Shown here: piece after piece, positions 8,611-17,649 of the stretch
Layout: the number at the start of each line of letters is the position of its first letter
Numbering within the stretch: the stretch's first letter is position 1
Assembly: GCF_017876775.1 (NCBI RefSeq)
Contig: NZ_JAGIOP010000001.1
Span: 992,001-1,056,000 of the forward strand
Length of the DNA: 64,000 nt
From: Mycolicibacterium lutetiense
Lineage (GTDB): Bacteria; Actinomycetota; Actinomycetes; Mycobacteriales; Mycobacteriaceae
Direction of reading: 5' to 3'
Translations under genes and position numbers: made by a program
The notes under the pieces: model-generated
What the model was told of the DNA's origin: nothing
Database searches by the model: none
The model's input: only the letters and a program-made list of their open reading frames with translations

Positions 8611-9632
8611 CCCGCGGCAGAAGCACATTCATCAAGTTCGCGTCCTTCGCGGTCGTGATGTCCGTCCTCACGGCCTTCCTGTTCATGACGTTCTCGGAGT
8701 ACCGCGGCGGTTCCTACTCGGGCTACTCGGCGGTCTTCGGTGATGCTTCACGGCTGGAGGCCGGCGACTCGGTTCGGGTTGCCGGGGTCCGGGTCGGCAC
8801 GGTGAAAGATGTTTCGCTGCAACCGGACAAGTCGGTTCGGGTCGACTTCGACACCGACCGCAATGTCGCGTTGACCACCAGCACCAACGTCGCGGTTCGG
8901 TACCTGAACCTGGTCGGGGACCGCTACCTGGAACTGATCGACAGCCCCGGATCGACGAAACTGCTGCCTGCCGGATCGCAGATCCCCAAGGACCGCACCG
9001 CCAGTGCACTCGACCTCGATCTGTTGCTCGGTGGACTGCGCCCGGTGATCCAGGGTCTCAACCCCCAGGACGTCAACGCGTTGACGTCCTCGCTGATTCA
9101 GATCTTCCAAGGACAGGGCGAGACCCTGGATTCGCTGCTGAGCAAGACCTCGTCGTTCTCGAATACGTTGGCCAACAACGACCAGGTGATCCAGCAGTTG
9201 ATCGACAACCTGAATTCGGTGGTCGGAACCCTGGCCAAGGACGGTAAGAAGTTCGACGGAACCGTCGACCGGCTCGAGCAGTTGATCAGCGGCCTGTCGC
9301 AGGATCGTGACCCGCTGGGCACGGCGGTGACCCAACTCGACAACGGAACCGCTTCGCTCGCAAGTCTGCTCACCGAGGCGCGTCCACCGCTCAAGGGCAC
9401 GGTCGATCAGATGAATCGGCTGGCTCCGTTGCTCGATGACCACCAGATCGTCCTGGACCGGGGCCTGCAGAAGGCTCCCGACAACTTCCGCAAACTGGCT
9501 CGGCTCGGTTCCTACGGCAGCTGGATCATGTACTACATCTGCGGACTTGCTATCCGTGTCACCGATCTGCAGGGGCGCACTGCGCACTTCCCGATGATCA
9601 AACAAGAAGGCGGGAGGTGCGCGGAGCCCTGA
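8607..9632 (+). CDS. mceB: MceB-type lipid-binding protein
   Basis: This 341-residue MCE-family protein has a membrane anchor at about residues 11-29 and an MCE domain at about 38-115 (SVRVAGVRVGTVKDV). A long helical region follows, ending in a short domain with LGSYGSWIMYYICG, typical of MceB. It overlaps mceA (ATGA) and is overlapped by mceC (TGATG), so translation is coupled along the operon. Confidence 0.92.
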   Translation: MTRGRSTFIKFASFAVVMSVLTAFLFMTFSEYRGGSYSGYSAVFGDASRLEAGDSVRVAGVRVGTVKDVSLQPDKSVRVDFDTDRNVALTTSTNVAVRYLNLVGDRYLELIDSPGSTKLLPAGSQIPKDRTASALDLDLLLGGLRPVIQGLNPQDVNALTSSLIQIFQGQGETLDSLLSKTSSFSNTLANNDQVIQQLIDNLNSVVGTLAKDGKKFDGTVDRLEQLISGLSQDRDPLGTAVTQLDNGTASLASLLTEARPPLKGTVDQMNRLAPLLDDHQIVLDRGLQKAPDNFRKLARLGSYGSWIMYYICGLAIRVTDLQGRTAHFPMIKQEGGRCAEP

Positions 9633-10714
9633 TGCTTAAGTACCGTGAATCAAATCTGATCAAGGCGGGTTTCATCGGCGTCGTGCTGATGATGCTCATC
9701 ATCGCCGTCGGGCTACAGCCCGAGCGGCTGCAACAATGGGCATCCTCGGTGCGTCACCAGGCCCTGTTCAGCGAGGCCGGCGGAATCACCGTCGGCAATG
9801 ACGTCACGCTGTCGGGGATCAAGATCGGTGCGGTCACCGACGTGTCGTTGGAGAACGGTGACGCGTTGATCACCTTCACCACGGAGGGCAAGTACCCACT
9901 GGGGTCGCTGACCACCGCGCACATCCGCACCGGTTCACTGTTGGGTGAGCGGGTGCTGACGTTGGAGTCAGACGGCAGTGGTTCACTACGCACCACCGAC
10001 GTGATCCCGACCTCGCGCACGTCGTCGCCGTACTCGCTGACCGACGCGGTCAGCGACTTGACGACGAACTCGGCAGGCACCGATACGGCGTCGCTGAACC
10101 AGTCCCTGGACACGCTTTCGGCGACCATCGACCAGGTCGCGCCCAAGCTGGGACCGACATTCGACGGTCTGAGCCGGCTGTCGAAATCGATCAACGGCCG
10201 CAACGAAAGTCTGGCCAGCCTGCTGAAGAGCGCCAGCGACGTGACGGTGGTGCTGTCTCAGCGCAGCGATCAGCTGAACACGTTGATCCTCAACGCCAAT
10301 GATCTGCTCGGTGTGCTCAATGACCGGCGCCAGGCCATCGTCGATCTGCTCGCGAACACCGCGGCTGTCTCGCAGCAACTCAGTGGGCTCGTCGCCGACA
10401 ACGAGGCGCAACTGGCGCCGACGCTCAAGCGGCTCAACTCGGTGACCGCGATGCTGGAACGCAACCGCGACAACATCAGCAAGGCGTTGCCGAACTTGAA
10501 CAAGTTCCAGTTGTCCCAGGCTGAGACATTGGCGAACGGGGCGTACTACAACGCCTACGTTCCCAACCTGCAGCCGGCTCAGCTGCTGCAGCCGTTCTTC
10601 GACTACGCGTTCGGGTTCCGGCGCGGGACGAATGCCGGTCAGCCGGCCGACAATGCCGGCCCGCGTGCCGAATTGCCCTTGCCCTACAACGGAATTCCCG
10701 GAGGTTCACGCTGA
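9632..10714 (+). CDS. mceC: MceC-type lipid-binding protein
   Basis: This MCE-family protein of 360 residues has an anchor at about residues 11-28 and an MCE domain containing TLSGIKIGAVTDVSLENG, followed by helices with repeated Leu/Asn spacing. The ATG inside TGATG is chosen; an in-frame GTG at 9617 overlaps the ribosome site GGGAGG and is less likely. Unlike the D, E and F subunits here it has only a short Pro-containing tail. Confidence 0.92.
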   Translation: MLKYRESNLIKAGFIGVVLMMLIIAVGLQPERLQQWASSVRHQALFSEAGGITVGNDVTLSGIKIGAVTDVSLENGDALITFTTEGKYPLGSLTTAHIRTGSLLGERVLTLESDGSGSLRTTDVIPTSRTSSPYSLTDAVSDLTTNSAGTDTASLNQSLDTLSATIDQVAPKLGPTFDGLSRLSKSINGRNESLASLLKSASDVTVVLSQRSDQLNTLILNANDLLGVLNDRRQAIVDLLANTAAVSQQLSGLVADNEAQLAPTLKRLNSVTAMLERNRDNISKALPNLNKFQLSQAETLANGAYYNAYVPNLQPAQLLQPFFDYAFGFRRGTNAGQPADNAGPRAELPLPYNGIPGGSR

Positions 10715-12177
10715 TGAACCGCAGTCGTCTCGGTAAGTGGCTTGCGGTGGCGTTGGTGGCGCTGCTGGTGGTCGGCGCGGCCGTGCTGTTGCGTCAGACC
10801 TTCTTCGGCCAGAAGACCATCTCGGCACTGTTCACTTCGGCCACCGGTGTGTACCCGGGTGACGATGTCCGGGTCTCCGGCGTCAAGGTCGGGACGATCG
10901 AGTCGATCAAGCCGGAGGGCACGCAGACCCGGGTGACCCTCAAGGTCGACCATGACGTGCCGATCCCCGCGGATGCCAAAGCGGTGATCGTGGCGCAGAA
11001 CCTGGTCGCCGCACGCTATGTGCAGCTCGCGCCCGCGTACCGGTCGAGTGGCCCCACGCTGGCCGACGACGCGGTGATCGCCCTGGACCACACCGCCGTT
11101 CCGGTCGAGTGGGATCAGGTCAAGGAACAGCTGATGCGGCTGTCCACCGACCTCGGACCGCAGAGTGGCGTCGACGGGACGTCGGTGTCGCGGTTTATCA
11201 ACAGCACGGCCGACGCGATGGCCGGCAACGGTGACAAACTGCGCCAGACCATTTCGCAGTTGTCCGGCGTGGCCCGGGTCCTGGCCGAGGGCAGCGGCAA
11301 CATCGTCGACATCATCAAGAACCTGCAGGCCTTCATGACCGCGTTGCGAGACAGCAACCAACAGGTGGTGCAGTTCCAGAACCGGTTGGCCACGCTGACC
11401 AGCGTGGTCGACGGCGGCCGGTCCGACCTCGACGCGGCGCTGACGAACTTGTCGGTGGCGGTTGTCGAGGTACAGCGGTTCGTTGCGGGTAGTCGGGATC
11501 AGACCTCTGAGCAGGTGCAGCGGCTGGCGAATGTCACCCAGATCCTGGTCGACAACAAGATGCACATCGAGCAACTGCTTCACGTCGCACCCAACGCGTT
11601 CATGAACGGTTACAACATCTACAACCCGGACTCCGGCAGCGCCGTCGGCCAGTTCGTGATGAACAACTTCTCCAACCCGGTCGAGTTCATCTGCGGCGCC
11701 ATCGGTGCCGTCGAGAACACCACCGCACCGGAGACGGCGAAACTCTGCTCGCAGTATCTCGGGCCGGCGTTGCGGCTGCTCAACTTCAACTACCTACCGT
11801 TCCCGATCGACCCCTACCTGATGCCATCGGCCAGTCCTGAGCAGATCGTGTACTCCGAGCCGAGTCTGATGCCCGGCGGCACTGGTGGGTCGCCGACTCC
11901 TCCCGAGAGTCCGCCGGCGATCTCGGCCTACAACCCTGGTCCCGAGCCGCCTCCGCCGTTCACCGGCCGGGAGCCCGGGGTGCCGCCGCCAGGGGCCCAG
12001 CAGCTGCTGCCGGGTGGAGAGTTCTACCCGCCCAACATGCCGAACACGGTGTCGGACATGCTCAATCCGACTGGTGGGCAACCGGGACCGCCGCCTGGAC
12101 CCGCACCCGGTCCACTGGCCGCCGAAGCCCCGGCGGCACCAGCACCCGCACCAGCAGAAGGGACGCCACCAGCATGA
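10714..12177 (+). CDS. mceD: MceD-type lipid-binding protein with Pro-rich tail
   Basis: This 487-residue protein has an anchor at about residues 9-26 and an MCE domain containing DVRVSGVKVGTIESI. A long helical stretch leads to a conserved Cys-containing segment (FICGAIGAVE, KLCSQYLGP). From roughly residue 385 the chain is Pro/Gly-rich and probably disordered, reaching toward the outer cell envelope. It overlaps mceC (TGATG) and mceE (ATGA). Confidence 0.93.
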   Translation: MNRSRLGKWLAVALVALLVVGAAVLLRQTFFGQKTISALFTSATGVYPGDDVRVSGVKVGTIESIKPEGTQTRVTLKVDHDVPIPADAKAVIVAQNLVAARYVQLAPAYRSSGPTLADDAVIALDHTAVPVEWDQVKEQLMRLSTDLGPQSGVDGTSVSRFINSTADAMAGNGDKLRQTISQLSGVARVLAEGSGNIVDIIKNLQAFMTALRDSNQQVVQFQNRLATLTSVVDGGRSDLDAALTNLSVAVVEVQRFVAGSRDQTSEQVQRLANVTQILVDNKMHIEQLLHVAPNAFMNGYNIYNPDSGSAVGQFVMNNFSNPVEFICGAIGAVENTTAPETAKLCSQYLGPALRLLNFNYLPFPIDPYLMPSASPEQIVYSEPSLMPGGTGGSPTPPESPPAISAYNPGPEPPPPFTGREPGVPPPGAQQLLPGGEFYPPNMPNTVSDMLNPTGGQPGPPPGPAPGPLAAEAPAAPAPAPAEGTPPA

Positions 12178-13547
12178 TCAGGGGAAAGCCGGTACGACTG
12201 GCGATCGCCGTCGGATCCTGCGTTGCGCTGACCACCAGCGGGTGCGCCTTCCAGGGCGTCAACTCGCTGCCCCTGCCCGGGGCGGTGGGCCGGGGTGCGG
12301 ACTCCAGCGTCTACCACGTCGAGATCGCGAATGTGGCGACGCTGGAACCGAATTCACCGGTGATGATGAACGACGTCGTTGTCGGCAGTGTGCGCAGCCT
12401 GTCGGTGAAGGACTGGCACGCCGACGTCGAGTTCTCGGTGAAGCCGGGTATCGTGGTGCCGGCCAACGTGGTGGCCAGCATCGGGCAGACCAGCCTTCTG
12501 GGCTCGATGCATCTGGCGATCAACCCGCCGGCTGGCCAGGCTCCGGACGGGAAACTCGCGCCGGGAGCGACGATTGCGCTGAACAACTCGTCGACATATC
12601 CGACGACGGAGCAGACGTTGTCCTCGCTGGCCGCCGTGGTGAACGGCGGCGGTCTGGGGCAAATGGGTGATGTCATCCACAACTTCAGTGCCGCGATCAA
12701 TGGTCGGGAAACTGATTTCCGTGACCTGCTCACCCGGCTGGACACGTTCGTGGGCGCTCTGGATGCGCAGCGCGACAACATCGTTGCCTCCATCGAGGGC
12801 CTGAACCACCTGGCCTCGACCTTCGCCGGACAACGCGATGTCATCACCCGTGCGCTGGAGAAGATTCCGCCGGCACTCGACGTGTTGATCAAGGAGCGGC
12901 CGAGATTCACCACCGCGCTGCAGAAGCTGGGTACCTTCAGTGCCACCGCCAACCAGTTCGTCAACGAGTCGCAGGCCGATCTGGTCAGGAATCTGAAGAA
13001 CCTGGAGCCGGCGTTGAAGGCCTTGGCGAATGTCGGGCCGGACTTGGCTTCGGTACTCGAATACGCGCCGCATTTCCCGTTCACCCAGAGCTTCATGGAT
13101 CGGGTGATCCGCGGCGATTACTACAACCTGTTCGCTTACTTCGACATGACTGTCCCGCATCTCAAGCGCAGCCTGATGATGGGAACCCGTTGGGAGCAGG
13201 GAGACGCGCAAAACGTTCCGGTGCCTGGGGATCCGAGCTATCTGAACTACACCTACGACCCGCTCAAGACCGGTGTCGCCCCGCCGCCGCCGGATGCGTT
13301 TCCGGAGGCGCCGGACGCGCCGCCCCCGCCGGACCTCCCGGCGCCGACCTATTCCGGCCCGGTGCTCCCGGTGGTGCCACCGGCACCGATGACCATGCCT
13401 GGTGGCATGCCGCAGCCGGTGGCCCCGTCCGGCGGGTCGACATCGGTGTTCGCGGGACCCTATGCGCAGCAAGGCGGTTCGGCTCCCGCTGAACAGCCGG
13501 CGCCACCGACACCACCTACTCCATCGACAACAGAAGGTGGTGGGTAA
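12174..13547 (+). CDS. mceE: MceE-type lipoprotein (LprK-like)
   Basis: This 457-residue MCE-family lipoprotein has a signal peptide ending in the lipobox LTTSGC (Cys24), the usual form of the E subunit, which is lipid-anchored instead of membrane-spanning. The MCE domain follows (VMMNDVVVGSVRSLSVKD), then helices, then a Pro-rich tail from about residue 360. It overlaps the genes on both sides by 1-4 nt. Confidence 0.93.
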   Translation: MIRGKPVRLAIAVGSCVALTTSGCAFQGVNSLPLPGAVGRGADSSVYHVEIANVATLEPNSPVMMNDVVVGSVRSLSVKDWHADVEFSVKPGIVVPANVVASIGQTSLLGSMHLAINPPAGQAPDGKLAPGATIALNNSSTYPTTEQTLSSLAAVVNGGGLGQMGDVIHNFSAAINGRETDFRDLLTRLDTFVGALDAQRDNIVASIEGLNHLASTFAGQRDVITRALEKIPPALDVLIKERPRFTTALQKLGTFSATANQFVNESQADLVRNLKNLEPALKALANVGPDLASVLEYAPHFPFTQSFMDRVIRGDYYNLFAYFDMTVPHLKRSLMMGTRWEQGDAQNVPVPGDPSYLNYTYDPLKTGVAPPPPDAFPEAPDAPPPPDLPAPTYSGPVLPVVPPAPMTMPGGMPQPVAPSGGSTSVFAGPYAQQGGSAPAEQPAPPTPPTPSTTEGGG

Positions 13548-15286
13548 TGCTCACCCGCTTTATCCGGATTCAGCTGATTCTGTTCACCGTCGCCTCGGTC
13601 GTCGGTGTGGCGGTGATGTTGTTCGCCTATATGCAGCTGCCGACACTGCTCGGCATCGGTCGTATCACCGTGAAGATGGAACTGCCGGCGACCGGAGGCC
13701 TGTACCAGTTCGGCAATGTCACCTATCGCGGGTCCCAGATCGGCAAGGTCACTTCGGTGGAGCTGACCGAGAAGGGCGCCGAGGCGACGCTGTCCCTGGA
13801 TCGCTCCCCGAAGGTGCCCGCCGACCTGGCGGCTGAGGTCCGGAGCATGTCGGCGGTAGGTGAGCAGTACGTCGAGTTGTTACCGCACACCAACTCTGGT
13901 CCCTACCTGGAAAACGGTTCCGTGATCGCAATGTCGGACACCAAGATCCCGCAGCAGGTCGGTCCGATGCTGGATCAGCTCAGCGCGCTGATGGACACCA
14001 TCCCGAAGGACAAGCTCAGCCAGCTGCTGGACGAGTCCTACAATGCCTTCAACGGCACCGGCTACGACTTCGGTTCGCTGCTGGACTCGGCATCGACGAT
14101 TACCAGGGACTCCAACGCCGTGTCCGATCAGACGCGGGCGTTGATCGATGACTCGAAGCCCTTCCTCGATGCACAGGCCCAGACCACCGATTCGATCCGA
14201 ACCTGGGCGGCGAGCCTGGCCGGTATTACCGGGCAGGTCGCCGACAACGATCCCGAGGTGCGATCGCTGCTGCGTAACGGCCCGGGCTTCGCCCAGGAGA
14301 CCACCAAGCTGCTCGAGCAGATCAAGCCGACCCTGCCGATCCTGCTGGCGAATCTGACCACATTCGGCCAGATCGCCGTCACCTACAACCCGTCGATCGA
14401 GCAACTGCTGGTGTTGCTGCCGCCGTACGTCGCTCAGCTGCAGACCTACGCGCACACCAATAACACGAGCGGTCTGCCGATGGCCGACTTCTCGCTGGGC
14501 CTGGGTGATCCGCCGACCTGCACAGTGGGATTCCTGCCGCCGTCGGCCTGGCGCTCCCCGGCAGACACCACCGTGATCGACACCCCGGACGACATCTACT
14601 GCAAGTTGCCGCAGGATTCGCCGATCGGGGTGCGCGGTGCGCGCAATTACCCGTGTATGGAACATCCGGGTAAGCGGGCTCCCACGGTCGAATTGTGCAA
14701 CGACCCCAAGGGGTTCCAGCCGATCGCGCAGCGTCAGCATGCACTCGGCCCGTACCCACTCGACCCCAGCCTGATCGCCCAGGGCGTGCCCCCGGACACC
14801 CGGGTCCTGCCGGACGAGAAGATCTTCGGGCCGCTCGGTGGAACGCCGCTGCCGCCGGGGGCGACGGCTCCGCCGCCGGGTGCAGCGCCCGAACCGCAGC
14901 CGGCGCCGAACTTCGCCGGCACGGGTCCAGGCTCGCTGCTGCCGGGACAGCCGATGTACCTGGAGCCGCCGGTGCCCGGCGTGCCGCCCCCACCTCCAGG
15001 TGATCCCAATGCTGTGCCCGTGCCCGATGCGGATCAACCGCAGGCAACCGAGCTTCCGGCCGTCCCACATGGGCAGGGGGTGTTCCCGGATGCGCCTGAG
15101 TTTCCCCTGCCCGCACAGCCCGGCGTGGCGCCGAGCGCGTTCAACGGCGGCGGCCATGGGCCGTCGGTGGCGATCGCCAAGTACAACCCGCGCACCGGGG
15201 AGTACATGGGCAGCGACGGCAATCTCTACAAGCAGACGGATCTGGTGTCCACACCCAAGTCGTGGCAGGACCTGATGCCGACGTAG
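13547..15286 (+). CDS. mceF: MceF-type lipid-binding protein, last gene of the mce operon
   Basis: This 579-residue protein has an anchor at about residues 8-28 and an MCE domain with TYRGSQIGKVTSVELTEKG. A helical region and a Cys-containing domain (PTCTVGFLPPSAWRSP) follow, then about 120 residues of Pro/Gly-rich tail before the conserved ending YNPRTGEYMGSDGNLYKQ. That ending is typical of MceF proteins. It is followed 11 nt later by a strong terminator. Confidence 0.93.
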   Translation: MLTRFIRIQLILFTVASVVGVAVMLFAYMQLPTLLGIGRITVKMELPATGGLYQFGNVTYRGSQIGKVTSVELTEKGAEATLSLDRSPKVPADLAAEVRSMSAVGEQYVELLPHTNSGPYLENGSVIAMSDTKIPQQVGPMLDQLSALMDTIPKDKLSQLLDESYNAFNGTGYDFGSLLDSASTITRDSNAVSDQTRALIDDSKPFLDAQAQTTDSIRTWAASLAGITGQVADNDPEVRSLLRNGPGFAQETTKLLEQIKPTLPILLANLTTFGQIAVTYNPSIEQLLVLLPPYVAQLQTYAHTNNTSGLPMADFSLGLGDPPTCTVGFLPPSAWRSPADTTVIDTPDDIYCKLPQDSPIGVRGARNYPCMEHPGKRAPTVELCNDPKGFQPIAQRQHALGPYPLDPSLIAQGVPPDTRVLPDEKIFGPLGGTPLPPGATAPPPGAAPEPQPAPNFAGTGPGSLLPGQPMYLEPPVPGVPPPPPGDPNAVPVPDADQPQATELPAVPHGQGVFPDAPEFPLPAQPGVAPSAFNGGGHGPSVAIAKYNPRTGEYMGSDGNLYKQTDLVSTPKSWQDLMPT

Positions 15287-15297
15287 CGGATCGTGCG

Positions 15298-15339
15298 AAA
15301 AGAACTGGCCCCGGGCAATAGCCCGGGGCCAGTTCTTTT
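15298..15339 (+). terminator. Intrinsic terminator after mceF
   Basis: A perfect 19-bp stem (15298-15316 pairing with 15321-15339) has the loop AATA and ends in TTTT. It closes the mce operon and, being A-rich on the opposite strand, may also serve the leftward secreted-protein gene. Confidence 0.9.
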
Positions 15340-15380
15340 GTCTGTCTTCAGCTTTGGTGCTGGCGTGATGCTGTCAGCTG

Positions 15381-15890
15381 CTAAGCGGGCCTCATGTAGA
15401 ACGGCATCCGCACGGCGGGCCACTGATTACGCCCACACGAACCGCTGGGGCCCTTGGTCACGTCCTCGCCGGCGTATTCGGTCGAGGCAGGGTCTACGTG
15501 CCCGTCGAAGCCCACCGGGTAGAACTTGTATACCTGCATGCCCTCGATGGGCGTGCCATCGGCGCAGAAGCGCCAGTTGGGTACGACCCGCTTGATGTAC
15601 CAGAGGCCGTTGGTCGTGTAGACCGGTGCGGTCCAACCTGCGTCGCTGGTCACCGTGCCGCTGCATTCGGTGGGCGAGATGCACTGGGTCGAGATGGTCC
15701 AGTTGCTGCGGGTCGACGGTTGCTTCTCGTAGCGTTCGTTGATCTTGGCCCATTCGCCGTTGGACGACGTGGCGAAGGTGCCGTTGATGCCCCACTGCTC
15801 GGCGGCGCCGGCAGGGGCGGCACCGCTCAGGCCGATCAACGCCGCGGCGGCGACACTCACCGCACCGGCACCCACCCGGGATGCTGACAT
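15381..15890 (-). CDS. Secreted mycobacterial protein of unknown function
   Basis: This 169-residue exported protein has a Sec signal peptide (MSASRVGAGAVSVAAAALIG, probable cleavage after PAGAA). The mature domain holds several Cys (TQCISPTECSG, FCADGTP, SGSCG) and Trp-rich strands, suggesting a disulphide-bonded beta fold found widely in mycobacterial secreted proteins of unknown role. The start is ATG with AGAAGGAG 5 nt upstream. A palindromic operator lies about 40 nt upstream of the start, so it probably belongs to the same regulon as the catabolic genes. Convergent with mceF. Confidence 0.75.
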   Translation of the reverse strand: MSASRVGAGAVSVAAAALIGLSGAAPAGAAEQWGINGTFATSSNGEWAKINERYEKQPSTRSNWTISTQCISPTECSGTVTSDAGWTAPVYTTNGLWYIKRVVPNWRFCADGTPIEGMQVYKFYPVGFDGHVDPASTEYAGEDVTKGPSGSCGRNQWPAVRMPFYMRPA

Positions 15891-15929
15891 GAATGCTCCT
15901 TCTGGCCCACATGAGGTATTGGTAGCCTT

Positions 15930-15948
15930 GTTCTCAGTTTCGGAGAAT
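15930..15948. promoter_or_regulatory. Candidate operator, ATTCTC-N7-GAGAAT type (site D)
   Basis: The sequence GTTCTC-agtttcg-GAGAAT has a full right arm and one mismatch in the left arm. It is about 40 nt upstream of the leftward secreted-protein gene, in a divergent intergenic region that holds a second copy (site E). Confidence 0.65.
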
Positions 15949-16042
15949 ATCACTATCAACGTGTGGTCCACGACGGATTCGACCAGGCCAACCCGTCAGG
16001 GGATCGGCCTGGCGAGAACTGCGGCGGCTCAATCGTAGTAAT

Positions 16043-16061
16043 ATTCTCCAAAACTGAGAGT
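16043..16061. promoter_or_regulatory. Candidate operator, ATTCTC-N7-GAGAAT type (site E)
   Basis: The sequence ATTCTC-caaaact-GAGAGT has a perfect left arm and one mismatch in the right arm. It lies 30 nt upstream of the rightward secreted-protein gene. TATGCG at 16074-16079 may be a -10 element just downstream. Confidence 0.6.
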
Positions 16062-16090
16062 TTGATTTCCAGCTATGCGAAAGTAACAAC

Positions 16091-16477
16091 GTGCGTGTGA
16101 CGGTGATGGCGACCGCTTCAATGATTGTCGCCGGGATGCTGGGTGCTCCGCAGGCGAATGCGGGTCCGCAGACATGTAATGACGCGTTTTGCACGCCGGG
16201 CATCAACCCGAATGCGGTGCTCGGCGCGCCGTGCGACAACACCTCCTACTACGTGTTCGGGGTGGACGCGCGCAACGGGTGGGGCCGGTTGGTGTTCTGC
16301 GGCTCGCCGCGGCGCTATGAGCCGCGGTGGTTCCGGTCCCCGCCGATGGTGGGGATCCGGGACGAGAACAGCCTGTGCATCAACGAACAGAACTCGGTGG
16401 CCCAGGCCCCGGACGGGCTGTTCCTGAGCTGCGTGCCGATGAACGGTGAGACGCGCTGGCTTCGTGGCGATGCCTGA
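16091..16477 (+). CDS. Small secreted protein of unknown function
   Basis: This 128-residue protein begins with a short Sec signal peptide (MRVTVMATASMIVAGMLG, cleavage likely after ANA). The mature part has six Cys (QTCNDAFC, PCDN, VFCGS, SLCIN, LSCVP), which fits a disulphide-stabilised periplasmic or surface protein. The GTG start has no clear ribosome site, so the mRNA may have a very short leader. I do not recognise the family. It lies between operator site E and a strong bidirectional terminator. Confidence 0.65.
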   Translation: MRVTVMATASMIVAGMLGAPQANAGPQTCNDAFCTPGINPNAVLGAPCDNTSYYVFGVDARNGWGRLVFCGSPRRYEPRWFRSPPMVGIRDENSLCINEQNSVAQAPDGLFLSCVPMNGETRWLRGDA

Positions 16478-16491
16478 GCCCGACGCTTGAG

Positions 16492-16534
16492 AAATGCCTG
16501 GGGGCGACGCGATTAGCGTCGCCCCCAGGCATTT
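16492..16534. terminator. Bidirectional intrinsic terminator
   Basis: A perfect 19-bp stem (16492-16510 with 16516-16534) and loop GATTA is flanked by T-rich sequence, between the convergent secreted-protein genes. Confidence 0.88.
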
Positions 16535-16551
16535 TGGTTGTGAGCTGCGGC

Positions 16552-16998
16552 CTACCAGTTCCGGATCGAGCACAGCGCGCCCTTGGGGCCGCTGTTGGTC
16601 TTGACGACGACGCCGTCGACGGCCAATGTGCAGTTGAACCTGGGCGTCGGAAGATTGGGTGACTCACCGCTCTGCACCAGGACCATGGCCCACAGATCAG
16701 GATTGGCGAGCATCGCGTCGAGCACCCACGGCTTGTCCGGCGCGATGTCCACGTCGGCCCTCGGGCTGAACTCGTACGGATTGTGGCTGTAATCCGAGAA
16801 CATCGCGGGCTCGCTGTCCCGGTAGTAGATGTGGGCCCAGTACGGAGCATCAGCGGTCACCGTGTACTGCACGTGGTGCAGCGGCGGGCCGGGCGGCGCC
16901 GGATCGTCGGCGAATGCCGGTGCGGCGGTGGCGATTGCACCGGCGGCCAGCGTGGCCGCCGTCGCCATGGTCAGGGGTCGGCTCATCCAGTCGCGCAT
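16552..16998 (-). CDS. Secreted protein with MmpS-like beta domain (function unknown)
   Basis: This 148-residue protein has a Sec signal peptide (residues about 1-30, ending APAFA). The mature domain reads HVQYTVTADAPYWAHIYYRD and ends CTLAVDGVVVKTNSGPKGAL then CSIRNW. That ending resembles the small beta-sandwich of mycobacterial MmpS proteins, though the transmembrane anchor of MmpS is replaced by a cleavable signal. It starts 3 nt after the preceding secreted-protein gene, so the two form an operon. A role in handling exported or imported lipid is possible but unproven. Confidence 0.7.
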   Translation of the reverse strand: MRDWMSRPLTMATAATLAAGAIATAAPAFADDPAPPGPPLHHVQYTVTADAPYWAHIYYRDSEPAMFSDYSHNPYEFSPRADVDIAPDKPWVLDAMLANPDLWAMVLVQSGESPNLPTPRFNCTLAVDGVVVKTNSGPKGALCSIRNW

Positions 16999-17001
16999 CG
17001 A

Positions 17002-17475
17002 TCACATCCTCGTCAGGGTGAACGGGTAGGTGAAGGAACCGCCGGGGGCGCCGTCGCAACCGACATCGAACGAGGACACCATTTCGCCCGCGAGTGTGTT
17101 GGCATCCCACGAGTACACGTCGTGGGTCGGAATCGTGGGCCCGTAGTAGATGTCCCCGCACCGCAGGCCGTAGAACTCATCGATCGTCAAGGTGTATCGA
17201 CCGTCGATCAGTCTCGCGTCGGCACGGTTGGGGACCGCCTTGGCGACCGGCTGCGGGATGGTCATGACGGTGATGCAGTCCTTCACCCAGGTGTCGGTCC
17301 CGGGTTCGTGGCAGGGCGTGATCGCCGACCAGATCCAGGTATGGAAATCGCGGCGATCCGGCATGTTGAGGTTGTAGTTGCCGAAATACATCGCAGATGA
17401 CGGTGGTGCCAAGGCGATTGCTGTCCCCAACCCCAGCGCGGCGCTCATCGCCACGCGGATCAAGCTGGACTTCAC
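17002..17475 (-). CDS. Secreted mycobacterial protein of unknown function
   Basis: This protein of about 157 residues has a signal peptide (KSSLIRVAMSAALGLGTAIA, cleavage near SSA). The mature region carries RDFHTWIWSAITPC, GLRCGDIYYGP and VGCDGAPGGSFTYPF, motifs recurring in a mycobacteria-specific secreted family of unknown function. The second of two nearby GTG codons is chosen because GGAGG lies 8 nt upstream of it; the first GTG (17481) is too close. It is the first gene of a two-gene leftward operon with a palindromic operator upstream. Confidence 0.78.
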   Translation of the reverse strand: MKSSLIRVAMSAALGLGTAIALAPPSSAMYFGNYNLNMPDRRDFHTWIWSAITPCHEPGTDTWVKDCITVMTIPQPVAKAVPNRADARLIDGRYTLTIDEFYGLRCGDIYYGPTIPTHDVYSWDANTLAGEMVSSFDVGCDGAPGGSFTYPFTLTRM

Positions 17476-17576
17476 AGGCACACCTCCACGGATCGGGCAC
17501 TGGTCGGCTGACTATAGAACGAGATCAGGCTTCACCGTGCCGAAACCGGAATCTCGTCCTCGTCAGCGAGATTGTG

Positions 17577-17595
17577 ATTCTCGCTTTTGGAGAAT
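17577..17595. promoter_or_regulatory. Candidate operator, perfect ATTCTC-N7-GAGAAT (site F)
   Basis: The sequence ATTCTC-gcttttg-GAGAAT has both arms perfect. It is about 100 nt upstream of the secreted-protein operon. A second dyad, AATCTCG-N10-CGAGATT (17550-17573), lies between it and the gene. Confidence 0.75.
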
Positions 17596-17649
17596 AACAA
17601 ACACGTCGGAGGACGAGATCCGCGGAATCTTGCGACGATCAGCGGCAGG

